DNA of 42,162 bases from an uncultured bacterium (GCA_905479655.1 CAJQNK010000125.1:1-42162); one strand, 5' to 3'; positions 21,171 through 29,993 are shown, numbered from the stretch's first letter. Notes: generated by a model from the letters alone, not told the origin. Numbers and translations are program-made.

Positions 21171-22393
21171 GGGCGAGACCGCCGCGAGCGCATCCAGCGT
21201 GCGCAGAGATGGCCGGCCAACAGCGGAACGAACCAGTAGTAGCAGCCCTGATGAGTCCGCAGCTTGGCGTGAAACAGCAGATCGTCGGCCCAGTCCATCG
21301 AGAAGCCGAGGATCCGCTCTCCGCTGTGCACGCGGCCGACGAAGGTCGGGTCGTCGCCCGGACGGTTCTCGCCGAGATCACCGCCACAGGTCGCCTCGAA
21401 CCCCTCCTCGATCGCGATCTCGTGGGTCTGCCGGGTCACGCCGTGCTCGGGCCAGCAGAAGAAACGGACGGTGTTGCCGGTGAGGGTCGCCAGCTCCTCC
21501 CGACACCGCCTGAGGACGCCGCGCAGCCGCTCCTCCCACTCCCGGGCCGTCTCCACGCCCCGGGGCGTCCATCGGCGGGCGGCCAAAGCCGGCTCGTTGC
21601 GTCTGACGGCCGTGCCGTACGGAGCCGCTACCGGCTCGTCGGTGCGGTGCCAGCCCCACTTGGCGCCCTCCATGGCACGCCACTGAACCCAGGCGAGGCG
21701 ACGCCAGTTCGTCGGGCCGACGACGTCGCACTCCTCCGGGCCGATCTCGACGCGGCCATGGTCGGTGCCGTGGGCCTGGATGTCGACCAGGCCCTCGTCC
21801 ACCAGGCGGGCGATCTCGCCCCGGTTGAGGTACCCGGCCCAGCGGAGGTCGTCGGCCGTCGCCCGCCCGGCGTCGATATCGTCCAGGTTGGGCCGGGGCC
21901 TCTCGTCGGGCTCGATGAAGTCGAGCGAAACGAAGACCGTCGCCGGCACGCGGTAGCGGCGCAGCAGCGGCCACGCGGCGACCCAGTTGTCGAGGTAGCC
22001 GTCGTCGAGGGTCACGACGACGGGCCGCGCGGGCAGGGCGCCGCCGGTCCGGCGGCTCTCGACCAGGTGCCCCAGAGAGATCGGGGCGTGTCCGCGGCTC
22101 CTCAGGATTCGCAGCTGACGCTCGAAGGCCTCGGGTCGTAGGGAGATCGTGTCGGCCCACGGTAGCCACCCGGGCTCGGAGCTGACCGAGTGGTACATGA
22201 GGACCGGGACACCCCCGGGCCGATCCATCAACGGATGCAGGGCCAGGAGGGGCAGGAAGGGCAGGAGCCACCATGCGGCGTGGCCGCCGCCCAGGGCGAG
22301 GCTGCCACCCGCGATGACGCCGACCGCGAGCGCACCGGCCCAGCCCAGCGCGAGAGCCAGACGGCGCCGCCGATGACGCGGTCGGTCCTGCAT
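21167..22393 (-). CDS. Membrane-anchored polysaccharide deacetylase (NodB-like, CE4)
   Basis: 408 residues from ATG 22393, which follows the Wzz-type gene stop by 2 bases (TGA-GG-ATG). Two hydrophobic helices (about 11-55) anchor it. The CE4 domain starts P-V-L-M-Y-H-S-V-S (about 64) and has motif 1 T-L-D-D-G-Y (Asp130, Asp131), motif 2 H-G-T-D-H (His208, His212: two zinc ligands) and a later F-F-C-W-P-E-H-G-V. CE4 enzymes remove N- or O-acetyl groups from glycans with a metal centre. Here it would modify the polymer during export, as in poly-N-acetylglucosamine or cellulose-like systems. The domain carries a long insertion between motifs 2 and 3 (about 230-300), and motif 1 has Leu in place of the usual Phe. 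The exact substrate is unknown. Confidence 0.88.
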   Translation of the reverse strand: MQDRPRHRRRRLALALGWAGALAVGVIAGGSLALGGGHAAWWLLPFLPLLALHPLMDRPGGVPVLMYHSVSSEPGWLPWADTISLRPEAFERQLRILRSRGHAPISLGHLVESRRTGGALPARPVVVTLDDGYLDNWVAAWPLLRRYRVPATVFVSLDFIEPDERPRPNLDDIDAGRATADDLRWAGYLNRGEIARLVDEGLVDIQAHGTDHGRVEIGPEECDVVGPTNWRRLAWVQWRAMEGAKWGWHRTDEPVAAPYGTAVRRNEPALAARRWTPRGVETAREWEERLRGVLRRCREELATLTGNTVRFFCWPEHGVTRQTHEIAIEEGFEATCGGDLGENRPGDDPTFVGRVHSGERILGFSMDWADDLLFHAKLRTHQGCYYWFVPLLAGHLCARWMRSRRSRP

Positions 22394-22395
22394 CC

Positions 22396-24213
22396 TCAAC
22401 TCTCGATCAGCACGAAACCCAGGGCAGACAGGCCGGCATCGAGGGCTCGGCGGGAGAAGTCTTCGAGCTCGAGGTCGGTCACCTCTCCGGGCGGAACCAG
22501 GCACAGGAAGGCCGGGGACTGCTCCGCGATCCCGTGCAGCCGCAGGCTGTGGGAGAGAGGGGGCAGCCCCTCCAGGAAGACCCTATCGCCGGCCGGCTCG
22601 GGCTCCTCCGTGCCGAGGAACTGCAGCCGATCTCCCGCGAGGCGATCGACGACGGCGGAGTGGTAGGCCTCCCCGGCGGGGAGGCGGCAGACGACCCTCT
22701 CGCCGGCCGCGGCCAGGGCCAGGGCCAGGGTTGCGGTGGCGTCCGCCAGGTCGGCGGCGTCGAGATACCCCGACACCAGGATCCTGGGAGCCTCGAGCGC
22801 GTTCACCGCCACCAGCTTGCGCTCGATCTCCTTCCCTGCCGTCCGGAAGAGAGAGCGTCCCTTGGACCCGAGCGATCGTCCCCCCACAGCGATCTCGCCG
22901 AGCCTGGGGCGGATCGTCCCCAGCGCCCGGCCGCCGACGATCCTCAACAGGTCGGCCTGGGTGCTGACGTGGATCGAGAAGGTGTCGATGAGGATGAGCA
23001 GAAGGAGGCTCAGGAGGACGCCGACCGCGGCCCCCACGACCGTCTGGTCGAGGACCCGCGGCGAGTCGGGGTAGGTCGGCGGCTCGGCGGGATCGATGAC
23101 GCGCAGCTTGGTCAGGGCCGCCGAGCGGCTGACGTTGACCTGGAGGGAGCGCGTGCGGAGGCTCTCGAGATCCAGCTCGAGCGCCTCGCGACGGGCGGTC
23201 ACCTCGGTGATGGGCGTCTCCCGCTCGCGCAGCGACTCGCGCTTGCGGGTGAGGTCGGCCACGGAGGCGCGGCGACGCGGCAGGCCCGCCTCGAGAGCTT
23301 CGAGCTCCGCCTCGCGCAGCGCCAGCTCCTGGGAGACCCGCTCCAGGACGTTCCCCCGAGGGGCTCCCGAGAGCTGCGAGCGCAGCGCCGCGATCTCCGC
23401 CTCGATCTCCTCGATGCGGATCTCGGCCTCACCCAGCCTGCGGCGCTCCGACTCCAAAAGAGCGGTCAGGTTCTGCATCTCCTCGTCGAGGTCTTGGAGG
23501 CTCAGCTTCGAGCGGAGGGTTTGCTCTTCCTCGATGATCGACGCCAGACGGGCCTCCGTGTCGGCCGTCTCGCGCTCCAGGAAGGCGGCCACCTCGTCGG
23601 CCGAAATCTCCAGGTCGGCGGCCACGCGCTCGAGATAGGCGTCGGCCAGGGCGTTGGCGACGAAGGCGGCGGCCGTCGGCGACGGCAGCTCGGCCGAGAT
23701 CTCGAGAACGTAGGAGCCGGGGATGTTCCGGACCCTGATGGCCCGTTGGAGGGCCGCGATCATCTTCTCCTCGGGCTCGGGTTCGACGTAGGTTCCCGAG
23801 TTCAGGACGCGGTAGCTCCGGTTCAGGAACCCCTTGACGGAGCCGAACGCGGCGCCGACCGCCGCGAGGGCGCCACCCTCTTCCTCCTCCTCGGTCCCGT
23901 CCACGATCTCGCCGCCGTTCTCATGGATCTCGGCGAGGACCGCCTTCGCGACTCCCCGGCTCATCAGGTACTCGATTCGGGTCTCGGTCAGGAGCTGTGC
24001 CGACCGATCCGTCGAGATCCGCCCACGGCTGAAGGCCAGCTCGGCTTCCGAGGGCAGCATGATGACACGGGCCGACGACTTGTAGACGGGCTTGGTGAAC
24101 AGCGCGACGAGGGCCAGGACGGCGGCCAGGGTGGCGGACGACACCACGATCGCCGCCAGCAGTCGCCGGTGGCGGAGGAGGAGCTGCCAATAGTGGAGGA
24201 AGGTGATGGTCAT
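22396..24213 (-). CDS. Wzz/Wzc-type chain-length protein with a degenerate BY-kinase-like C-terminus
   Basis: 605 residues. Helix 1 is near residues 18-40, a Wzz/GNVR domain with R-V-I-M-L-P-S-E-A-E-L follows, then a long coiled-coil-rich segment (about 200-370) and a second membrane helix near 390-410 (V-V-G-A-A-V-G-V-L-L-S-L-L-L-L-I). A C-terminal cytoplasmic domain begins near 475: R-I-L-V-S-G-Y-L-D-A-A-D-L-A-D-A-T-A-T-L, which aligns with the I-L-V-T-S-x-x-P-G-E-G-K-S-T start of BY-kinases such as Wzc but lacks the Walker A Gly-Lys-Ser and the Walker B Asp pair, and has no tyrosine-rich tail. It should control chain length with the Wza-like exporter, but probably has no kinase activity; a separate kinase may be encoded elsewhere. 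The operon order is export lipoprotein, this gene, deacetylase, polymerase. Confidence 0.85.
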   Translation of the reverse strand: MTITFLHYWQLLLRHRRLLAAIVVSSATLAAVLALVALFTKPVYKSSARVIMLPSEAELAFSRGRISTDRSAQLLTETRIEYLMSRGVAKAVLAEIHENGGEIVDGTEEEEEGGALAAVGAAFGSVKGFLNRSYRVLNSGTYVEPEPEEKMIAALQRAIRVRNIPGSYVLEISAELPSPTAAAFVANALADAYLERVAADLEISADEVAAFLERETADTEARLASIIEEEQTLRSKLSLQDLDEEMQNLTALLESERRRLGEAEIRIEEIEAEIAALRSQLSGAPRGNVLERVSQELALREAELEALEAGLPRRRASVADLTRKRESLRERETPITEVTARREALELDLESLRTRSLQVNVSRSAALTKLRVIDPAEPPTYPDSPRVLDQTVVGAAVGVLLSLLLLILIDTFSIHVSTQADLLRIVGGRALGTIRPRLGEIAVGGRSLGSKGRSLFRTAGKEIERKLVAVNALEAPRILVSGYLDAADLADATATLALALAAAGERVVCRLPAGEAYHSAVVDRLAGDRLQFLGTEEPEPAGDRVFLEGLPPLSHSLRLHGIAEQSPAFLCLVPPGEVTDLELEDFSRRALDAGLSALGFVLIES

Positions 24214-24238
24214 CGTGATCGAGATCCTGGCTCCGGGG

Positions 24239-25330
24239 CTAGCGAACGAGTTCCCGGCTCGTCGTGGCGTACACCGATGTCGGCAGGACCAGCCGCCAGA
24301 AGCGGTTCCAGTTGGCCAGGCTCGTCGGCGGGACGAAGATCCGGTCCCCGTCGCGCAGCACGATGGTCGGCCCCCCGATGATCTGGCCCAGGTCGAGCTC
24401 GAAGATCGTCGGGTCCCCCGGGTCCTCGGGGCGCACGAGGTAGAACTTGCGGGTCCGGGCCGTCACGACGTTGTACCCGGACGCGGCCGCGAGCGCTTCC
24501 AGGAGGTCCATGCCCTCGGCAGGGATGGGGTACGCCCCCTGGTTCTGGACCTCGCCGAAGACATAGACGAGCCGCTCACCCTCGGCGGGGAAGCGGACGA
24601 TGTCGCCGTCGCGCAGGAGGATGTCGGACGCCTGGAGATCGGGCCGCGAGTAGTTCAGGTGGAAGGGGGCGCCTTCGCGCAGGAGCGTGCCCCGGCTCTC
24701 GTCGGCCTTCTCGTCGAACCCGCCGGCGACGGCGATCAGCTCGCCGACCGTCAGGAGATCGGGGCAGAGCGAGTAGACACCCGGTCGCCGCAGCTTGCCC
24801 TCGACCAGGATGCGCGTGGACCGGCAGCGCACGACCTGGGCCGCGACGACCGTCTCGGAGCCCAGGAACTCCGTGTAGGCGAGTTCCACCATGTGCCGGA
24901 CCTCCTGGATCGTCCGGCCCAGAACCGGGAGCGGGTCGAGAAAGGGCAGGTCCAGGGTGCCGTCCTGGCGGACTTCGGTCGCCCGCACGCCGCCGGAGCT
25001 CTCGACCTGGAACTGGGAGCCGAGATCGGGGCGCCCCCAGACGAGAATCCCGACCTGGTCGAGTGGACCGATGGTGTAGGCGGGACGCTGAGGTCCGGCG
25101 GCGCAACCGAGTCCCTGCGACGGGTCGCAGCTCCGGTCGAGGCGCGGCAGGCCGGCGGCCGGCGGCTCGGAGGACGCCGACGGCGGGGCGGTCGCCAACT
25201 CGCCCGTCCCGACGATGTCCGGCTGCAGGGCGGGTCCGGACAAGCAGCCGCCGAGACACGCGGCCGCCGCCAGGGTCGCCAGGACGACGACCGGAAGCGC
25301 AGGGCGCTGGGACGGCATGGGATTCGCCAC
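24239..25330 (-). CDS. Outer-membrane polysaccharide export lipoprotein (Wza/KpsD-like)
   Basis: About 363 residues from GTG 25330 (AAGGAG 11 bases upstream at 25342-25347); an ATG four codons further in (25318) is possible. A lipoprotein signal ends in L-G-G-C. After a proline-rich linker the poly_export domain starts Y-T-I-G-P-L-D-Q-V-G-I-L-V-W-G (about 84), then V-R-Q-D-G-T-L-D-L-P-F-L-D-P, and two SLBB-like domains: I-L-V-E-G-K-L-R-R-P-G-V-Y-S-L and V-Y-V-F-G-E-V-Q-N-Q-G-A-Y-P-I-P, ending with V-L-R-D-G-D-R-I-F-V-P-P. Together these form the periplasmic ring and outer-membrane pore for polysaccharide export. Family length is near 360-380. It is first in the minus-strand operon. Promoter elements in the 460-bp gap before 25793 are unclear on this strand. 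Confidence 0.9.
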   Translation of the reverse strand: MANPMPSQRPALPVVVLATLAAAACLGGCLSGPALQPDIVGTGELATAPPSASSEPPAAGLPRLDRSCDPSQGLGCAAGPQRPAYTIGPLDQVGILVWGRPDLGSQFQVESSGGVRATEVRQDGTLDLPFLDPLPVLGRTIQEVRHMVELAYTEFLGSETVVAAQVVRCRSTRILVEGKLRRPGVYSLCPDLLTVGELIAVAGGFDEKADESRGTLLREGAPFHLNYSRPDLQASDILLRDGDIVRFPAEGERLVYVFGEVQNQGAYPIPAEGMDLLEALAAASGYNVVTARTRKFYLVRPEDPGDPTIFELDLGQIIGGPTIVLRDGDRIFVPPTSLANWNRFWRLVLPTSVYATTSRELVR

Positions 25331-25614
25331 GGGCTGGACTTCTCCTTGGCTGGAGCTTTTGGCTGGGCAGACGCCTACCGAAGGTGGGCAGGCCGCAGGG
25401 GCTGTTCCTCTTCGCGCCTTCCGATCAGGGAAGCGTAACGGCTCGAGGATGAAAAGAGAATGAACCTGGAGGCGGGGCGTCTGCGCGCGCCCAGCCACAC
25501 CCGGCGAGCGTCGCATCACCGGTCTCGCTGGACTCCGGGGGCGCGCGGTCCTCGTCTCTCCGAACGAGACTCTAGCACTGGCCCCCGATCGCCAGCAAGA
25601 TCGGACGGCGGCGC

Positions 25615-25643
25615 TTGGCGACCCCCGGACCTCGGGGTATCAT
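25615..25643 (+). promoter_or_regulatory. Candidate promoter for the sulfatase-fold 4 gene
   Basis: TTGGCG (25615-25620), a 17-bp spacer and TATCAT (25638-25643), with -35 matching 3/6 and -10 matching 5/6. It lies 150 bp before ATG 25793, giving a leader of about 140 nt that includes the 14-bp direct repeat at 25730-25760. Confidence 0.45.
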
Positions 25644-25729
25644 GCGGGCTCCTCGGGTGCCGCGGTCTCCCCGATCGGCGTGTGCGCCCTCACGAACAGC
25701 ACCCCATCCGAGATGTACCGGGCGTTAGC

Positions 25730-25760
25730 GATGCACCCACGGCAGAGATGCACCCACGGC
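25730..25760. repeat. Tandem 14-bp direct repeat in the leader of sulfatase-fold 4
   Basis: gatgcacccacggc occurs at 25730-25743 and again at 25747-25760, with a period of 17 bp. The second copy contains an in-frame ATG (25748) that could also start the downstream protein. It is probably a small duplication by slippage; a repeated protein-binding half-site is the alternative. Confidence 0.7.
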
Positions 25761-25792
25761 GCGGTCCGGTTCGGGCCTCGGTCGATCTCATC

Positions 25793-27667
25793 ATGACCTC
25801 CGACGACTCAAGGCACTCCGCAGCGGCCGCGCGACGGCCGGCCACGCCCGGCGGGCGTCTGCTCCGAGGGCTGGGCCTGGCGGCCCGCATCACGCTCGTT
25901 CTCGGACCGGTTCTGGCCCTGCTCCGAACCCTGCGCTACGCGGACCAGCGGCTCCTCGTCGCGCCCGCGTTCCTCGACATCTCCCTACCGCAGGCGGGGC
26001 TCTTCGCGGTCGCCGCGACGGCGATCGGAGGGGCGATCTTCCCGCTCCTGGCCCGGGTCGTGCCCTCGGTCCGGCTCCGGGCGACCTTGGCGGCCCTGCC
26101 CGGTTGGGTCGGGTTCTCGCTGGTGGTGGGCTGGCTCACGAACCGCTACTACCTGCCGCGCGTCACGGACCCGGTGAGCCTCGCGGGCAACGGGGTTCTG
26201 GTGCTGCTGCTCCTGGGTCTGCTGGTGGCCGTGGGGTGGTGGATCGCCCGCTGGCAGGGTCGACTGGCCGAGGGGTCTCGGCGCGAGGGGCTCGGCTGGG
26301 TCGCGGCCCTGGTAGTCCTTTCGGCGGTCGTCATCGGTTGGGGGCGGGTGGCGGAGGTCGAGAGCCGCGATCGACCGAACGTGATCGTGGTCCTGATCGA
26401 CGTCCTGCGAGCCGATCACCTGGGCACCTACGGGTACGAGCGCGACACCTCGCCGAACATCGACCGCTTCGCCCGGGATGCCGTGGTGTTCGATCAGGCG
26501 GTAGCGCAGAGCACCTTCACCAAGACGAGTGTCGCGTCGATCCTCACCGGTCTCTATCCGCACCGGCACGGCGTCTACATCGCCGCCAACTTCGACGACC
26601 CGACCCAGCGCAACGTGCAGGCGGATACCCTCGGCCAACATCTCTCCACCCTGGGCGAGCGCCTGCAGGCCGACGACGTCCTGACGGCCGCCTGGGTGCA
26701 GAACGGGCAGCTCCGGGCCTACATGGGTTTCGACCAGGGGTTCTCCCTGTACCGTGACCAACCCGGCCACATGCCGGTGATCCTCGAAGAGTTCGCCTCC
26801 TGGTACCCGCCGTTCCGGGGGCGCATACCCTTCTTCACCTACCTGCACATCCTCGACCTGCACGGTCCCTACCTGCCTCAGCCGCCCTGGGACACCCGAT
26901 TCGGGCGCTACAGCGACCGCTTCGACGACATCGACATGGACAACTGGAGGGTGTACCGCAACGGCGTGCGCCAGGGCGAGATCGAGCCGAGCGACGCGGA
27001 GATCCGCCAGCTCGAGGCGCTCTACGACGGGCAGCTCGCGTGGGTCGACGATCAGTTCGGCCGGGCGATGGACGAGCTGAAGGCGAGCGGTCTGTACGAC
27101 GACTCCATGATCATCTTCACCGGCGACCACGGGGACGCCTTCATGGAGCATGGCTTCATCTCCCACTCCCATACCCCGTACGAGGAGCTGATCCGGGTGC
27201 CGCTGATCGTCAAGTTCCCGCGCTCCCGCTACGCGGGTCTGCGCATCGACGACCAGGTGGCGCTGGTCGATGTGGCCCCGACCGTCCTGCGTTTCCTGCG
27301 GGCTGACGGCTGGGAGGAAATGGACGGCACGACGCTGCTGACCTACGTCGACAACGCTTCGGAGGGAAGGCCGCCGGCCCCCTTCGAGCGGCGCATCATC
27401 AGCGAGCACCGCGACACGCTCGCGGTGCGCAGCCAGGACTGGAAGTACATCGTCCATCCCGACGCTCCGGCCGAGCTCTACGACCTCGCCTCGGATCCCG
27501 GAGAGCAGGTCAACCTGTTCGCCGAGCGGCCGGACATCGTCGCGGAGCTCGCTCCCCTGGCCGAGCTCGCGATCGAGGCCCGGGGGCGGCTGGGGGCGAC
27601 CGAGCAGGTCGAGGTGGACTCCGACACCGTCGAGCAGCTGCGCGCCCTCGGCTATCTGGATCCCTGA
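25793..27667 (+). CDS. Membrane-anchored sulfatase-fold protein 4 with Thr at the nucleophile position
   Basis: About 624 residues from ATG 25793; ATG 25748 is an alternative and both have weak ribosome sites. Roughly five hydrophobic helices (residues 30-185) precede an outside sulfatase-fold domain: N-V-I-V-V-L-I-D-V-L-R-A-D-H-L-G-T-Y-G-Y (Asp203), Q-S-T-F-T-K-T-S-V-A-S-I-L-T-G (Thr243), L-H-I-L-D-L-H-G-P-Y and T-G-D-H-G-D-A-F-M-E-H-G. The site reads T-K-T-S-V, so the Cys, Pro and Arg of formylglycine sulfatases are all absent, and D-H-G-E is D-H-G-D. The tail has A-E-L-Y-D-L-A-S-D-P-G-E-Q-V-N-L-F and ends Q-L-R-A-L-G-Y-L-D-P. The architecture resembles LtaS/EptA transferases. It sits between the divergent export operon and the CRTAC1 genes. 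Function is likely on an envelope or exported polymer; the chemistry is inferred. Confidence 0.8.
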   Translation: MTSDDSRHSAAAARRPATPGGRLLRGLGLAARITLVLGPVLALLRTLRYADQRLLVAPAFLDISLPQAGLFAVAATAIGGAIFPLLARVVPSVRLRATLAALPGWVGFSLVVGWLTNRYYLPRVTDPVSLAGNGVLVLLLLGLLVAVGWWIARWQGRLAEGSRREGLGWVAALVVLSAVVIGWGRVAEVESRDRPNVIVVLIDVLRADHLGTYGYERDTSPNIDRFARDAVVFDQAVAQSTFTKTSVASILTGLYPHRHGVYIAANFDDPTQRNVQADTLGQHLSTLGERLQADDVLTAAWVQNGQLRAYMGFDQGFSLYRDQPGHMPVILEEFASWYPPFRGRIPFFTYLHILDLHGPYLPQPPWDTRFGRYSDRFDDIDMDNWRVYRNGVRQGEIEPSDAEIRQLEALYDGQLAWVDDQFGRAMDELKASGLYDDSMIIFTGDHGDAFMEHGFISHSHTPYEELIRVPLIVKFPRSRYAGLRIDDQVALVDVAPTVLRFLRADGWEEMDGTTLLTYVDNASEGRPPAPFERRIISEHRDTLAVRSQDWKYIVHPDAPAELYDLASDPGEQVNLFAERPDIVAELAPLAELAIEARGRLGATEQVEVDSDTVEQLRALGYLDP

Positions 27668-27896
27668 CCGAACGGTCCGAGGCAAAGGCCTTCCGACGTC
27701 CTTCCAACGGCCCGGAGGCTATTCATGGCTCTGTAATTTCGCCCTGGGTATGGTGCCTGTGTCAGCGCAGCTACTACATGCCCTGAGGGCCGATCCCCGC
27801 GAGAGGTTCGGTACCGACCGACCAGATCCAACCAAGATTCGAGTAGAAGCCTGCGGCACGAACGACGTCGCGCCACGGATTCGAAGGAGGAAGACA

Positions 27897-29927
27897 GTGA
27901 CTCAGAACAGAAATCACCTGCAGCGTGTCATGACCGGCGTCCTGGCGCTCGTCCTGGCCCTCGGCCTCGCCGCTACCGGCGTGGCCCAGCCTCTCTTCAC
28001 CGAGGCCACGGCTTCGGCGGGCCTCAGCTTCAAGGGGGCCTTCTCCGGGGACACTCCCGGCCTGCCGATGCGCGGTGGTGGAACGGTCGGCGACTTCAAC
28101 AACGACGGTTGGCCCGACCTCTTCGTGGTCGGCGGCGGCATGAACACCGACCGGCTCTACATCAACCAGAAGGACGGCACGTTCATGAACCGTGCGGCCG
28201 CCGCGGGCATCGCCCTGACCCACCGGGGGAACGGCTCGAGCGCCGCCGACTACGACCGTGACGGCGACATGGACATCTTCGTCGCCAGCATGGGCGACAT
28301 GACGGCCGGCCCGCGCAACGGTGTCCACATCCTGTGGCGCAACAACGGAGACGGCACGTTCACCAACGTCGCCGCCGAGGCCGGCGTCAACTCGACCGGC
28401 AGCTACCCGGACGGTTACGGCGTGGCCTGGGGCGACTACGATCTCGACGGAGACCTGGATCTCTGGGTCGGCGGGTGGCACGACGGCGGCATGGGCTTCT
28501 CCGCGAACACCCGCCTGTTCCGCAACAACCTCGTGGACACCGGCGTGGCCAACTTCACGGATGTGACCGCCGAGCTCGGCCTGTTCACCTCCAGCACCCA
28601 GGGGTTCGGCGCCATCTTCAACGACATGGACGGGGACCGCTACCCCGAGCTGCTCGTCGCGGGCGACTTCGGCACCAGCCGCTACTACGCGAACACGCGT
28701 GACGGCGGCTTCGAGCTGACGCCGATCCTCCAGCCCGGCGACACCAAGGTCCACAACGGCATGGGCACCACCCTGGGCGACTTCAACCGCGACGGCAAGC
28801 CGGACTGGTTCGTCACGGCCATCGACCCCGCATGGGACAACCCGATCTGCGGCGGCCTCTGCCAGAACGACGAGTTCCCGGCGGGTAACCGCCTCTACCT
28901 GAACGACAGCACCGGCTTCGGGGTTCACGAGTTCCACTCTCTGCCCGCCTTCGCCGGAGTCAACGACGGCGGTTGGGGTTGGGGCAGCAGCAAGATCGAC
29001 TTCAACCACGACGGCTGGCAGGACATCGTGATGACCAACGGCTGGCTGAACTGCGAGTTCGAGGCGATCGACGAGTACGTCAACGAGCCGGCGTACCTGT
29101 TCGAGAACGACAAGGACGGGACGTTCACCGAGGTCGGCCAGTTCTACGGTATCGACCACATCTTCCAGGGCCGCGGCCTGATCACGTTCGACTACGACCG
29201 GGACGGCGACATGGATGTCGTCATGTTCTCCAACCCCGAGCGTGGGGTTTGCCTGAGCGGTGAGGAGGACGACCCGGCGACCGGCGAGCTCCGCCTGTAC
29301 CGCAACGACATCTCCGGCGCGGGCACGAACTGGCTCGAGATCTCGCTGGACACGTCGGCCAACCCGGCGCTCGCGCCGGACGGCTACGGCGCGAAGGTGA
29401 GCGTCGATCGAGGCGGGTCCGTCCAGACCGACTGGATCAACGGTGGCAGCAACTTCCTGGGTCGCAGCCAGCTCGTCGCGCACTTCGGCGTCGGCGGGAC
29501 GGACACGATCGACGTGGTCAAGATCGAGTGGTCGGACGGTTTCGAGACGGTCCTCAACGACGTGGCCACGAATCAGATCCTCTCCGTGTCGGCCCCCCTG
29601 CCGTTCACCGACACGGGGTTCGTCCGCGGCAACCCGGTGGATCTCGTCGTCACGGGCATGCGTCCGGGCGAGCAGGCCAACTTCCTGTTCAGCACCGCCG
29701 GCACGGGCTCGGGCCCCTGCTTCGCGGCCCTGGGCGGCCTATGCAGCGACCTGGTCTCGCCGAGACGGGTGGGCCAGGTGATCGCCGACGCGAGTGGCAA
29801 CGCCGTGCTCTCGCTCACGGTGCCCCAGGGCGCCCCCGCCACCGTCTACATGCAGGTGCTGGTGCAGCGCGGGCAGAGTGGTCTGGCGTCGTACAAGAGC
29901 AACGTCAACGTGGCGGACGTCCAGTAG
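27897..29927 (+). CDS. Secreted CRTAC1-type FG-GAP/VCBS repeat protein 1
   Basis: 676 residues from GTG 27897, fixed by AAGGAGG six bases upstream (27884-27890) and the signal peptide that follows (V-L-A-L-V-L-A-L-G-L-A-A-T-G-V-A, cleavage before Q-P). About seven calcium-type loops of the FG-GAP/VCBS kind (D-F-N-N-D-G-W-P-D, D-Y-D-R-D-G-D-M-D, D-Y-D-L-D-G-D-L-D, and so on) make a beta-propeller. An ASPIC/UnbV domain follows (G-Y-G-A-K-V-S-V...W-I-N-G-G-S-N-F-L-G...H-F-G-V-G). Beyond it is a Gly-rich C-terminal module, about 100 residues (G-N-P-V-D-L-V-V-T-G-M-R-P-G-E), of a sort seen in secreted Planctomycete and Acidobacterial proteins. It is probably extracellular, binding glycans or proteins; the family role is not established. 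It shares direction with sulfatase-fold 4 but has its own 229-bp leader. Confidence 0.85.
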   Translation: MTQNRNHLQRVMTGVLALVLALGLAATGVAQPLFTEATASAGLSFKGAFSGDTPGLPMRGGGTVGDFNNDGWPDLFVVGGGMNTDRLYINQKDGTFMNRAAAAGIALTHRGNGSSAADYDRDGDMDIFVASMGDMTAGPRNGVHILWRNNGDGTFTNVAAEAGVNSTGSYPDGYGVAWGDYDLDGDLDLWVGGWHDGGMGFSANTRLFRNNLVDTGVANFTDVTAELGLFTSSTQGFGAIFNDMDGDRYPELLVAGDFGTSRYYANTRDGGFELTPILQPGDTKVHNGMGTTLGDFNRDGKPDWFVTAIDPAWDNPICGGLCQNDEFPAGNRLYLNDSTGFGVHEFHSLPAFAGVNDGGWGWGSSKIDFNHDGWQDIVMTNGWLNCEFEAIDEYVNEPAYLFENDKDGTFTEVGQFYGIDHIFQGRGLITFDYDRDGDMDVVMFSNPERGVCLSGEEDDPATGELRLYRNDISGAGTNWLEISLDTSANPALAPDGYGAKVSVDRGGSVQTDWINGGSNFLGRSQLVAHFGVGGTDTIDVVKIEWSDGFETVLNDVATNQILSVSAPLPFTDTGFVRGNPVDLVVTGMRPGEQANFLFSTAGTGSGPCFAALGGLCSDLVSPRRVGQVIADASGNAVLSLTVPQGAPATVYMQVLVQRGQSGLASYKSNVNVADVQ

Positions 29928-29946
29928 ACGAAGCGGGATCTCCAGA

Positions 29947-29993
29947 GCGAGGCCTCCCCGCGTCGCCCAACGCGCCCCGGGGAGCCCCCTCGC
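29947..29993 (+). terminator. GC-rich hairpin after CRTAC1 gene 1
   Basis: gcgagg (29947-29952) pairs with cctcgc (29988-29993), and inside it ctcccc pairs with ggggag and further bases match, giving a long imperfect stem 20 bases after the stop codon. No T tract follows, so it may be a processing or attenuation structure rather than a full intrinsic terminator. It also lies 49 bp before the next gene, in its leader. Confidence 0.4.

Noticed and set aside
25460..25792. N-terminal extension of sulfatase-fold 4
   Set aside because: It overlaps a promoter-like site and a direct repeat and is low-complexity; ATG 25793 (or 25748) is better.
27668..27896. A promoter for CRTAC1 gene 1
   Set aside because: A tatggt near 27747 could be a -10 box, but no matching -35 box is at the right distance, so none is listed.
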